DNA of 64,000 nt from NCBI RefSeq assembly GCF_007829335.1, contig NZ_VIWO01000001.1, positions 1,860,001 to 1,924,000 on the forward strand, given 5' to 3'. The notes below the pieces were generated by a model. The model did not search any database and was not told where the DNA came from. It saw only the letters and a list, made by a program, of their open reading frames with translations. Origin of the DNA: Chitinophaga polysaccharea. GTDB lineage: Bacteria; Bacteroidota; Bacteroidia; Chitinophagales; Chitinophagaceae. The position numbers and the translations under genes are program-made. This document shows, piece by piece, positions 18,701-27,000 of this stretch (positions are counted from its first letter, which is position 1; each line of letters opens with the position of its first letter).

Positions 18701-19720
18701 TTTTTCATTGACAACGGCCATGTTATAGTTAGGTAATGGCTGGCCGATGGTGATATAATCGCCGGGTTTAAGCGCGGCGAAAGTGGCGCTTACCGTTGTT
18801 TCCGTGGGGCCATAGCTATTGAAGAAATGGCGTGGGGGAGCGGCCCATCTGGCCAGTACCTGTGGGGTACAGGCTTCTCCGCCGGCATTGATCAGGCGCA
18901 GGGAGGGGATGTTATCATCCATGATGGCCAGTAAACTGGGCACAGCATGGAGTACCGTAATTTTCTCGCGGCGCAGTACATCGCCCAGCTCATCAATGGC
19001 TTTGGCGGTAGTGGCATCGGCTACCCAGAGGGTAGCGCCTACAAAGTAACTGAGCCAGGTTTCCTCGCACCACATGTCGAATGATACGGAGAAGCCCTGG
19101 TATACTTTATCGTTGCTACGGATGTTCAATATCGTTTGTTCCGCCCGGATCAGGTGGCATATCTGCCGGTGGCTGATCGGGATGCCTTTGGGTTTACCGG
19201 TACTGCCGGAAGTGTATAATACGTAGGCGAAGTTATCGGGAGAAGGGCCCTGGCTGAGGGTAAACATTTCTGTACTATCAGGAACAGGGGGCACTTTCAG
19301 TACGGCTGCTTCCAGCTGAAGGGGTTCTTCACTGAAGCAGGCAGCTGCCTTTACTTCTGTGAGTACACCTTCTACACGTTCTGCCGGCATCTCCCGGTCC
19401 AGCGGCACATAGGCGGCGCCGGCCTTGATAATACCCAATATAGCGGCATGTAATTCCAGTCCCCGGGGCCACCACACTCCTACTACGCTACCCGGCCCTA
19501 TCCCGTTTGATTGCAGAAAGGTGGCTATCGCATCACTCCAGTGATCGAGTTCTTTGTAGGTGAGCGTTTGTTGTTGGAAGATCAACGCTGTATGATGGGC
19601 GTGAGCTTGCACAGTACCAGAGAATATATCTGCCAGGGTTTCATCGTGGAGCAAATCTGGCAACTGGGGCCCCTTAACTATACTATAAACATTCATAAAT
19701 TCGCGTTCCCGTAGGTTCAT
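15764..19720 (-). CDS. Pls/PosA-type single-module NRPS-like membrane protein
   Basis: The 1318-residue protein has no condensation or thioesterase domain. Residues about 30-510 are an adenylation domain with YVLYTSGSTGKPKG, SYGPTETT, the GRLDDQIKLRGYRIE stretch and LPSGKINRKALP. A carrier domain follows with LGGHSLL, whose Ser558 would bear phosphopantetheine. The remaining ~700 residues have about six membrane segments alternating with three left-handed beta-helix (hexapeptide-like) blocks. That is the layout of epsilon-poly-lysine synthetase (Pls) and PosA relatives, which polymerise one amino acid at the membrane. The adenylation pocket begins SFDMWCEETWLS, keeping the Asp that binds the substrate amino group. 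The substrate is not predictable by eye. A second ATG at 19696 is an alternative start that suits the promoter at 19737 better. Confidence 0.88.
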   Translation of the reverse strand: MNLREREFMNVYSIVKGPQLPDLLHDETLADIFSGTVQAHAHHTALIFQQQTLTYKELDHWSDAIATFLQSNGIGPGSVVGVWWPRGLELHAAILGIIKAGAAYVPLDREMPAERVEGVLTEVKAAACFSEEPLQLEAAVLKVPPVPDSTEMFTLSQGPSPDNFAYVLYTSGSTGKPKGIPISHRQICHLIRAEQTILNIRSNDKVYQGFSVSFDMWCEETWLSYFVGATLWVADATTAKAIDELGDVLRREKITVLHAVPSLLAIMDDNIPSLRLINAGGEACTPQVLARWAAPPRHFFNSYGPTETTVSATFAALKPGDYITIGQPLPNYNMAVVNEKLDILPVGERGELVISGPGVGAGYIDRPELTREKFVDKPSSMTELPGDRLYRTGDAAIILPDGSIDFQGRLDDQIKLRGYRIELGEIENQLHAVDGIAAAAVAVKKDGNDQDQLVGYIVREDSQPVDESMLRSHLAKVLPTYMVPGIIMVLDDMPRLPSGKINRKALPVPPAFTQVTSHEAIDPNAPLQDRVMMILAKVFPDRNIDLQQDFFTDLGGHSLLAAAFVSRLRKEANIPQASLKDIYIHRPLQELVNVWSAQPQASQRKEKVFNKVPWWRHLTCWFFQTIAILVIFGLFAMQIFLPYLGYYYVEQATSHLGYAILTALAMFCLLPPVFSALIITTKWLAIGKMKAGDYPVWGSYYFRWWLVKTSQRLMPSQFLNGTPLYPAYLRMLGVKIAPDAQLGAVTIGAEDLVTIGSDVSISSQAVINNAFIEDGLLKLRTVYLGDHAYVGSSAIIGGDTVMEAWSELQDLSYLSPGTTAKSGEVWQGSPATLKTTKSISELPQPLPVSDATRFKYSIIFSLFLLVFPFTVLLPLLPTIITLNQMDNAAPDYNFNYMVITPALALSYIILFTGQTVLLTRLLQWGIKPGTYPVYSIFYVRKWFADQLMSLTLIVIHPIFATVYISSLFRALGAKIGKNTEVSTASSVTHPLLEIGDGAFIADAVTLGESDVRGQQLILEKTVIHNTSFVGNSALIPQGYVLPENMLIGVLSTPPSKEQMAADKARDWFGSPAIALPRRQESHFFPPELTTTPSPQRRLARAFVEFVRILIPETVVICCSILFIAYAHDLVTDKPWWMILLQFPFYYLFFLGLPAFLFTVILKWVLTGVYKPLQSPMWTSKVWRSEAITSTYEALSIPFLLEYLKGTPWLPVLLRLLGVKTGYRVVLNTADITEFDMVEIGSDSVLNEDSGPQTHLFEDRVMKIGAIKIGRRSSIGARSIILYDSEIGDDVNITPLSLVMKGEKLQPGTNWTGSPVKPE

Positions 19721-19736
19721 TGGTATTACGTATGCG

Positions 19737-19744
19737 CAAAGTTA
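19737..19744 (-). promoter_or_regulatory. Bacteroidota-type -7 promoter element (TAACTTTG)
   Basis: The minus strand reads TAACTTTG here, matching TAnnTTTG. The start point would fall near 19730, giving a leader of roughly 10 bases to the ATG at 19720 or 35 bases to the ATG at 19696. No convincing -33 element was seen. Confidence 0.5.
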
Positions 19745-19957
19745 CTGGTAAGAATCGGTGTATAGTCTTATAATATCCTTAAAAATAATAAATTATTTGC
19801 TAAAATTTTCTTATAATAGGTGCCCTGTTATGCGGCTCTTTCCCGGTTAGATAGCTATTTTTACCCCGGCGGAAGAGCTAACTACCTGGTTTTTATTTTC
19901 CAGCTGCTATCAGTTTATGTGTCGTATAGGTGTTCCCGTTATAAACGCAATTGAAGT

Positions 19958-20377
19958 TTATATTTTAAGCCGCCGGCTTATCTCATCAAGCACATGGCCC
20001 CAGTAATTTTTCATCGCCTCCCTTTCCTGCCCGTTTTTCAACCATTCATGATGGAAACTGATAGTCGTTTTTTCTTTGGCGGGGATAATACGTATTTGCA
20101 GGGTAGACGTTTGTGGGTCCCCGGGTTGTTGCCATTTCATACGGATTACTTTCCCCGTGGTTACGGAAGATACGGTGATGGTGATACCAGTTTTGGTAGT
20201 ATAGGTATTTCCTTTTTCAAATGGAAGGTCTGCTTTGTCATCCAGCCAGGAGCTGAGCAGGGGGTGTGTAAACAGCAGCTCCCACGCCTGGTGGGGCCCA
20301 ATGGGAAAAGTACGCCTGATCCCTATTTCCCAGCCCTGGGAGGTCGTGCGGCCTACCGGGTTTTTCGTTGTTGTCAT
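19958..20377 (-). CDS. SRPBCC (AHSA1-like) domain protein
   Basis: A 139-residue protein with the START-like SRPBCC fold. The N-terminal strand IGIRRTFPIGPHQAWELLFT is followed by LLSSWLDDKADLPFEKGNTY and by WQQPGDPQTSTLQIRIIP. The pattern ends TISFHHEWLKNGQEREAMKNYWGHVLDEI, the long C-terminal helix that caps the ligand cavity (quoted in pieces). These proteins bind small hydrophobic ligands or act in stress responses, but the ligand here is unknown. There is no signal peptide. It stands alone: a 237-nt gap precedes the NRPS-like gene downstream of it. A few residues at the N-terminus are variable, so the start is approximate. Confidence 0.85.
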   Translation of the reverse strand: MTTTKNPVGRTTSQGWEIGIRRTFPIGPHQAWELLFTHPLLSSWLDDKADLPFEKGNTYTTKTGITITVSSVTTGKVIRMKWQQPGDPQTSTLQIRIIPAKEKTTISFHHEWLKNGQEREAMKNYWGHVLDEISRRLKI

Positions 20378-20773
20378 TTTTTTTACAGGAAGTTACGAAA
20401 AGCAGGAGATATTGAGATGTATAAACTATTGATAATGTGTGGTATGCTGCCAGGATAGCTAGAAAGAAATAAAACAAGCATATTAATACTTGAAAATGTA
20501 AAATATTTTTTTACTTTTAAGTAACGCTAAAGTTCAACTTCAGCGGGATAAAACGAAACGACCAAAATTCTGAACAATATTTCCAGCGCATTAATTGAGT
20601 TGATTAATTAGTACGAAAGACCAAAATCTGATTCCATGAGAAAATCACTACTCATGCCGTGCGGCATGTCGTTATTATCTTTTATTTCCCTGTGCCCATA
20701 ATAACTTCTTTTTTTCCTCGTCTAACCGGCAGGCATTTTTCAGTGCCAGTCTTTTTTTTCATAAGCAAAAACG
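20378..20773. other. Intergenic region without a convincing gene
   Basis: This region lies between the start of the SRPBCC gene and the terminator of the methyltransferase gene. It is AT-rich on the left. A 21-codon frame at 20637 contains a small hairpin (CATGCC-GTGC-GGCATG) and looks accidental. No promoter element for the SRPBCC gene could be fixed. Confidence 0.5.
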
Positions 20774-20806
20774 GGGCTGTCCTTCACAAGCGGGCAGCCC
20801 TTTTGT
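20774..20806. terminator. Bidirectional terminator after the methyltransferase gene
   Basis: A 9-bp stem (20774-20782 with 20792-20800, one G-T pair) starts GGGCTG and ends CAGCCC. On the minus strand it is followed by CGTTTTTGCTT and so ends the gene whose stop is at 20807. On the plus strand TTTTGTTT follows, so it can act in both directions. Confidence 0.8.
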
Positions 20807-21643
20807 TTATGATCCAGAGGATTGTGTACGAGCCGCTTCCCAGCCTATCATGGCGTTTTTGCGGGAGATTCCCCAATGGTATTGACCGGCTTCTCCCGAC
20901 GCTTTAATTACGCGATGACAAGGGATGAGGAAAGCTACCGGGTTTTGGGCTACAGCCGTACCTACCGCACGGGAGGCACGGGGATGGTTTATTTCTTCTG
21001 CCAACCGGGAATAGGTAGTGAGGTTACCCATCGGGATTTTCAGCAGGGCTTCCCACACTTTCAGCTGAAAGTCGGTGCCCCTGAGATGCAGTTTTATCTC
21101 AGACAGCCGGCTCCAGTCCTGGGTAAATATATACAGGGTATTTTGTTGTATAACATCCACCATTTGCATAAACTCCGCGTGGGGGAATTGTTCTTTCAGC
21201 GCCTGCAGGGCTGCTTCCGGCTGATCGGCGAAAGCCATATGGCAGATACCTTTGGCCGTAGAAGCCACCAGGATATTGCCGAAGGGACTTTCCGCGAAGC
21301 TATAGTTGATATGCAGGGCTTTGCCACCATTTTTATATTCTCCGGGTGTCATACTCTCAATGTTAATAAACAGATCGTGTAAACGACCGGTACCGGAAAG
21401 ACCTGCTTCAAAGGCAGCGTCAAATACGGTGGTTTTCTCTTCCCGTAGAATGCCTTTGGCGTAGTCCAGCGTGAGGTATTGCAGGAACTTCTTAGGTGTT
21501 ACACCTGCCCATTCCGAAAACACCCGTTGAAAATGAAACGGGCTCATATGTACGGCGGCCGCTACTTCCTGTAAGTCGGGTTGTGTTTTGAAATTACTTT
21601 TTATGTAATCTATTGCAGTGGCTATTTTATCGTAATTGTTCAT
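20807..21643 (-). CDS. AraC-type HTH / O6-methylguanine-DNA methyltransferase fusion (Ada-like)
   Basis: From the ATG at 21643 the protein is 278 residues. Residues about 1-95 are an AraC helix-turn-helix pair (LQEVAAAVHMSPFHFQRVF, then a second HTH through DAAFEAGLSGTGRLHDLF). Residues about 105-278 are a methylated-DNA:cysteine methyltransferase. Its active-site loop is IPCHRVIKASGE, with the acceptor Cys at residue 242. It repairs O6-alkylguanine by irreversible transfer of the alkyl group. Unlike E. coli Ada it lacks the N-terminal zinc phosphotriester domain. A longer frame opens at 21688, but a promoter element at 21662-21669 lies inside that extension, so 21643 is preferred. A terminator follows immediately. 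Confidence 0.92.
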   Translation of the reverse strand: MNNYDKIATAIDYIKSNFKTQPDLQEVAAAVHMSPFHFQRVFSEWAGVTPKKFLQYLTLDYAKGILREEKTTVFDAAFEAGLSGTGRLHDLFINIESMTPGEYKNGGKALHINYSFAESPFGNILVASTAKGICHMAFADQPEAALQALKEQFPHAEFMQMVDVIQQNTLYIFTQDWSRLSEIKLHLRGTDFQLKVWEALLKIPMGNLTTYSRLAEEINHPRASRAVGTAVAQNPVAFLIPCHRVIKASGEAGQYHWGISRKNAMIGWEAARTQSSGS

Positions 21644-21661
21644 GGCTTTATCATTTGAAGA

Positions 21662-21669
21662 CAAAGTTA
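21662..21669 (-). promoter_or_regulatory. -7 promoter element (TAACTTTG) for the Ada-like gene
   Basis: The minus strand reads TAACTTTG, identical to the element before the NRPS-like gene. The start point would be near 21655, about 12 bases before the ATG at 21643. It decides the start codon of the gene. A TTTG-like -33 candidate lies about 16 bases upstream, slightly closer than usual. Confidence 0.6.
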
Positions 21670-21884
21670 GTTCCATGAATGTCGGCAAAAAACCCGGTTA
21701 TTGCGGAATCAGTAAAAGCGCGGGTGGGAGAAAGGCAGGTTAAAATACAACTGTTTTTTGATTAAAAAATAGGATGAATTTAAATGAATAAACATTAGCT
21801 TGCGCAAACAACACGTTTTATCATCCTTTATCCTGGCAGCGGCAACTGCTGATTAAATAGCATATAATGTCTGGTTGGGCCATT

Positions 21885-22442
21885 ATGGAAGACAGTGAAC
21901 TTTTGAGCCACCTTAGGAAGGGGGAAGTACGTGCATTTGATACTATTTATGACCGCTACTGGTCTGATTTATTTAAACATGCTTATTATACGCTGAAGAG
22001 CCGCGACCTGGCCATGGATATAGTACAGGAAGTATTCACGTGGCTATGGCTGCACCGGGAAACGGTGGCCATCACCTCTTTAAAACATTACCTCAAAGCG
22101 GCCACACGTTTTAAAATGGCTAATCAGCTACGGGCCAGCAAGACGTGGCAAATATTTATTCACGATCTGCAATATACCAGCGACAACAGTACCACGCCAG
22201 ATGAGCTGGCAGTGCGCGAACTGACTTCCGTTATTGCACAGGCGGTAGATGCTTTGCCTGATAAGTGCCGCAAAGTATATAGTTTGAGCAGGAACGAGCA
22301 ATTGTCGCATGCCGAAATAGCCTCCCGAATGAATATTACCGTTAAAACGGTGGAAAACCAGATCACTATTGCCCTGAAGCGGATACGCTTATTCATTGGG
22401 CATTCCATGATTATTATCTCCTGCCTGCTTTCTCATTTATAG
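21885..22442 (+). CDS. ECF-type RNA polymerase sigma factor (FecI-like)
   Basis: From the ATG at 21885 the protein is 185 residues; an ATG six codons upstream (21867) is possible. Region 2 is present (RAFDTIYDRYWSDLFKHAY, then DLAMDIVQEVFTWLWLHRE around residue 45). Region 4 follows with ALPDKCRKVYSLSR and the HTH LSHAEIASRMNITVKTVENQ (around 130-160). This is the Bacteroidota FecI-like group. It is released by its membrane anti-sigma factor when a SusC transporter senses its substrate. The FecR gene starts 85 bases downstream and the STN-bearing SusC at 24073 completes the signalling chain. The C-terminal tail is hydrophobic, which is slightly unusual. Confidence 0.92.
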   Translation: MEDSELLSHLRKGEVRAFDTIYDRYWSDLFKHAYYTLKSRDLAMDIVQEVFTWLWLHRETVAITSLKHYLKAATRFKMANQLRASKTWQIFIHDLQYTSDNSTTPDELAVRELTSVIAQAVDALPDKCRKVYSLSRNEQLSHAEIASRMNITVKTVENQITIALKRIRLFIGHSMIIISCLLSHL

Positions 22443-22526
22443 GCTTTCTTATTTTAAAAAAAAATACCGGGACTTTTGGGGGGAAACCTTTTTTCAGGTG
22501 CCTTGGTATATAAACGTCCATTTCAC

Positions 22527-23651
22527 GTGAATCATGATCAACTGGTACAATTAGCCCAACGCATTGCGGATGGGACAGCAACAACAGCGGATATTTCGCT
22601 GTACAATGAATTGTTGAGCAAAGTGGACGCAGGGGAGGACTGGGATGAAGCGGAACTGGGTGACAGAACGGCAACAGAAAAACTATTGCGTCGGCGTATT
22701 TATCAACATGCCGGTATCCGCAGGAACATGCTGTGGAGCATGGTGGTGAAAACATCGGTAGCTGCTGCAATAGCGGCGCTGATGGTGTTTACCGGTATGA
22801 AATTATGGAAAGCGGGTAGCCAGCAAAAAGACGGGGATAAGTTGATGGCCGGAAAAGCAATGGTACCTGGAAGTAACAAAGCTGTATTGACGTTGGCTAA
22901 TGGGGAAACCGTAGTACTGGATAGCGCGGGTAACCGGGTAATGCAGCAGGGAAGCGCTACCATCCATCTGCGTAATGGAGAGGTGGTGTATAATAATACG
23001 GCTGCACAACAGCAGGCATTTAACGTATTAACCACACCGGCGGGAGGACAATACCAGCTGGTATTACCGGATGGTACTAAAGTATGGCTCAATGCCGCTT
23101 CTTCTTTACGTTTTCCGGCAGGATTTGATGGAAAAGAAAGAAGGGTGGAACTCAGCGGCGAAGCCTATTTTGAAGTGGCCCAGGATACTAAGATGCCATT
23201 CGTTGTACAGTCGGGCGACAAGCAAGTGCAGGTATTGGGTACTCATTTTAACCTGATGGCCTACCAGGAGGAACCGAGTACAGATGTAACATTGCTGGAA
23301 GGTGCAGTAAAGGTGATACACAGGACAGATACGGCTTTGCTGAAGCCGGGCCAACAAGCGAAGCTGGTGGACACCCGGCGCATACAGCTGGTACTGCATG
23401 CTGATACCGAAAAAATTATTGCGTGGAAAAATGGATTCTTTTCATTAAATGGGGAAGGTACTGAAGTAGTGATGCGGCAGCTGGCCAGGTGGTATAATGC
23501 GGAAATAGTATATGCAGGTAAGATACCAGATCTGAAATTTGAAGGCAGTATTAAGAGAAGTTATGAACTGGCCGATGTACTGGCTATATTAGAAGAAAGT
23601 GGAATTCATTTTAAAATAGAAGGCAGAAAAATTATTGTTTTGCCGGCTTAA
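22527..23651 (+). CDS. FecR-family anti-sigma factor
   Basis: No ATG exists near the N-terminus. A GTG at 22527 gives a 374-residue protein beginning NHDQLVQLAQRIADGTAT after the initiator, the usual start of Bacteroidota FecR proteins. A TTG at 22476 would add 17 poorly conserved residues. One membrane segment lies near residues 70-90 (SVAAAIAALMVFTGMKLW). The periplasmic part has the FecR domain (VLTTPAGGQYQLVLPDGTKVWLNAASSLRFP in pieces near 175-205; SGEAYFEVAQD near 220) and a C-terminal STN-like DUF4974 domain (EVVMRQLARWYNAEIVY near 320). It holds the sigma factor encoded upstream until the SusC protein signals. Confidence 0.92.
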   Translation: MNHDQLVQLAQRIADGTATTADISLYNELLSKVDAGEDWDEAELGDRTATEKLLRRRIYQHAGIRRNMLWSMVVKTSVAAAIAALMVFTGMKLWKAGSQQKDGDKLMAGKAMVPGSNKAVLTLANGETVVLDSAGNRVMQQGSATIHLRNGEVVYNNTAAQQQAFNVLTTPAGGQYQLVLPDGTKVWLNAASSLRFPAGFDGKERRVELSGEAYFEVAQDTKMPFVVQSGDKQVQVLGTHFNLMAYQEEPSTDVTLLEGAVKVIHRTDTALLKPGQQAKLVDTRRIQLVLHADTEKIIAWKNGFFSLNGEGTEVVMRQLARWYNAEIVYAGKIPDLKFEGSIKRSYELADVLAILEESGIHFKIEGRKIIVLPA

Positions 23652-24072
23652 GCGTTATTGAAATTATCCAGGACAAATGATCGACACCAAAATCGCTAAA
23701 AAAAACCGGGAATGCGCTAACATTTCCCGGTTGTAAAAGGCAATAAAACATACATCTGTTAAGCATTTTTCATTACCTAAATCAAATTTATGTTATTAAA
23801 TTCTCGTTTCCAAGCCTGCCACGGGGGAGTATTTTCCGTTCATCCATCTCCAGATCATTATTTTATTACCGGCAGATATGCTATGGCATAATAATGACGG
23901 CATTCGACAGTGAACCATCAACAGTGAACATTTAACGGCTAAAAGCACACATGTAATTACTACTTATGTTATGATCAACACGTGAGCATAGCACTTCCGG
24001 CATACGCTAATATGCCCGATATCGCCAGGCTATTCTCATGACTATCTGTTAAGCATCCTTAATTATCTATCT
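23652..24072. other. Intergenic region between FecR and SusC, with repeats
   Basis: This 421-nt gap has no convincing gene. A hairpin at 23703-23731 (AACCGGGAATG with CATTTCCCGGTT, one bulge) has its T tract on the minus strand, so it would stop antisense transcription. The 13-mer ATCTGTTAAGCAT occurs twice (23753-23765 and 24044-24056). A shorter repeat, ACAGTGAAC, occurs twice near 23910-23930. The region probably contains the SusC promoter recognised by the adjacent ECF sigma factor. Confidence 0.5.
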
Positions 24073-27000
24073 ATGTATCTAACTGCTTGTTTAATCAACA
24101 ATGGCAGGCGTGTACGCCTATTGACCAAAATCTGGAAAATCATGAAACTCACGGCTTTTATTCTCCTGATTTCATTCCTTCAAATCAGTGCAAAAGGATT
24201 AGCACAAAAAATTACCCTGGTAGAGCGGGATAAGCCTATTGGCGAAGTATTGCACAAAATAGAGCAACAAAGCGGCTACAAGTTTTGGTATCATTCCGGC
24301 GATCTGGATGATACACATGCTATAAACATTGAAGCCCGTAACCTGCCGTTGTCGCAGGTACTGGATATATGTTTTAAAGGCCAGGGACTTTCCTGGAAAA
24401 TTATTAAGGAAACGATTGTATTGAATCGTGTTATTACGCCGGCGCCTGCCGCGCCACTGGCCGATACCTTACGTGGACGTATAGTGGATAACACCGGAAA
24501 TCCTGTACCCGGCGCCACTATCCAGTTGAAGGGTTCCAAAGTAGCTGCTATCTCGAATACAGATGGTTACTACCGGCTGCCAGGTATTTCCGGGGATGCT
24601 ATCATTATTGTTTCCAGTATTGGTTTTCAACGCCAGGAAATAGCTACCGCTGGTAGAAGTCACCTGGATATTAAAATTGTGCCTGAAGTATCAATGCTGG
24701 AAAACGTGGTAGTAGTGGGATATGGTACGCAGAAGAAAGTAAATCTCACCGGGGCTGTAACCCAGGTGTCCGGTGAGGTGCTGGACAACCGCCCGATAAC
24801 CCGTATCAGCCAGGGATTACAAGGTATGGTAGCAGGATTGAATATCGTTACCAACACCGGAGGCGGTGCGCCCAATGCCACACAAAATATCAATATCCGC
24901 GGGTATACCGGTTTAGGCACAACCGGCGGACCGCTGGTTGTAATTGATGGTATACAGGGAGGTGATATCAATGCCATTAATCCCAATGATGTAGAAAGTA
25001 TTTCTGTACTGAAAGATGCTGCCTCTACGGCCATCTATGGTTCCAGTGCCCCTTATGGCGTTATCTTAATTACCACTAAAAAAGGTAAGCTGGGCCAGCC
25101 CACCAAGATTGCCTATAATAACAATCTTTCCTGGGCACAGGCTATTAATTTGCCTAAGATGCTCAATTCCCTCGACTTTGCTAACCTGTATAATGAAGCC
25201 TTCGTGAATGCAGGTAAAGCTCCCGACTTTAACGATGAAACCATTGCGCGTATCAAAGCCTACCAGGATGGCACCCTGGCCACGCAAACGATCAAGAATC
25301 CCAATGCGCCCAACGGCTGGAACAGCTGGGCCAGCAGCAATGCGAATAACGACTGGTTTAAAATATACTTTAAGAATTTTGCTTTCAGTCAGCAACATAA
25401 TATCAGTGTTAGTGGCGCTTCCGAGAAAAGCAATTATTATATCAGCGTAGGTTACAATGACCGGTCAGGTATGTACAACTTCGGTAAAGACGACTTTAAA
25501 CGTTTTAATATCCGTGCCAACCTGACGTCTAATGTTACCAACTGGCTTACGTTCAACTTCAGAAGCACGATGTCGCGTTCGCTATATAATACGCCCAACG
25601 TGTATTCTGGACAGACCGGTGGCAACTACATGCACCAGATTGCCAGAAAATATCCCACGGTGGCTTTGATTAATCCGGATGGTCATTATTCAGATGAAAG
25701 CAATGTGCTGTTGCACCTGCAGGGTGGAAGAGATAAGAGTACGGAAGATCAGCCTATGTTGACCGGTGAATTCCAGATCAAGCCGCTGAAAGGGTGGGAT
25801 ATTACCATGAACTATACTTTTGATGGTGATATGTACGACCGGCAAAATCAACTTAAAACCGTATATGTGTTTCTACCGGATGGTACTACTGCGCCTTCTT
25901 CCGGTACTTCGCCCAACTCTTTTACCCGGAATAATTACCGTAATGAACATCATATTGTAAATGCTTTTACTTCTTACGAAAAGGATTTCAATCGCCATCA
26001 CTTCAGGATTATGGGCGGTTTTACGAGTGAGCTGACCAATTATACCTCGTATTCAGCTTCCAACACCCAGTTGTATTCTAACGATATTCCTGCTTTAAAC
26101 CTTACATATAATCCTACTCCTTCTGTGGGCGATCAGGTACGCAGATTAGCAGTAGAAGGTTATTTTGGCCGGTTCAACTACAACTTTGCCGGTAAATACC
26201 TCCTAGAAATCAATGGCCGTTATGATGGTACATCCCGGTTCCTGGCAGGTCGTCGCTGGAAGTTATCCCCTGGTGTTTCTGCCGGGTGGAACCTGGACCG
26301 CGAAAATTTCTGGAAATCCATTAGTCCTGTCATCAATGCCTTTAAGCTGAGGGCTTCCTATGGATCTTCTCCTGACCAGATGTTCCTGGGTGATCCAGGT
26401 ATTTACAGTTACTATCCGTTTTATCCGTTGCTGGGAACTACCAGTCCTAATAATACTTCCTGGCTGTTTGGGGGTAACAAGCAGGCATCTGTAAGCCAGC
26501 CACCGCTGGTAAATCCCGACCTTACCTGGGTTACCACTACATCTTATGGAATTGGTACCGATATGGCTTTGTTGAATAACCGTTTAACCGTTTCTTACGA
26601 CTACTATATCCGTAAGGCCAGTGATTTTGCCGGCCCGGCCGCGGTTGTACCTGTATTATTGGGAACGGGCCTTCCCAGTGTAAACAATGCCGCTATTCAG
26701 ACAAAAGGCTTTGAAGTAACGGCCCAATGGTCTGACATGATCGGTAAGCTGCATTACAGTGCCCGCGCTTCATTGTCTGATTACCGTGGAAAAGTAGTCG
26801 CTTACAATAATCCTCCCCGCTCACTCAGCACCTGGTATGTAGGTCAGCAGATGGGAGAAATCTGGGGATATACGACCAATGGATTGTACCAGTCCGATGC
26901 CGATGCTGCCAAAGCGCCGGTAGCCAGCTTTTGGAAAAACGGATGGCGTGCAGGGGATGTAAGCTACGCCGACCTTAATGGAGACGGACAGATTAACAAC

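Noticed and set aside
15764..19720. Acyl-CoA ligase or multimodular NRPS interpretation
   Set aside because: The carrier domain and the membrane plus beta-helix C-terminus exclude a simple ligase, and the lack of a condensation domain excludes a classical NRPS module.
20637..20702. 21-codon frame with a small hairpin between the SRPBCC and methyltransferase genes
   Set aside because: Too short, no precursor-like features, and flanked by T-rich, terminator-like DNA.
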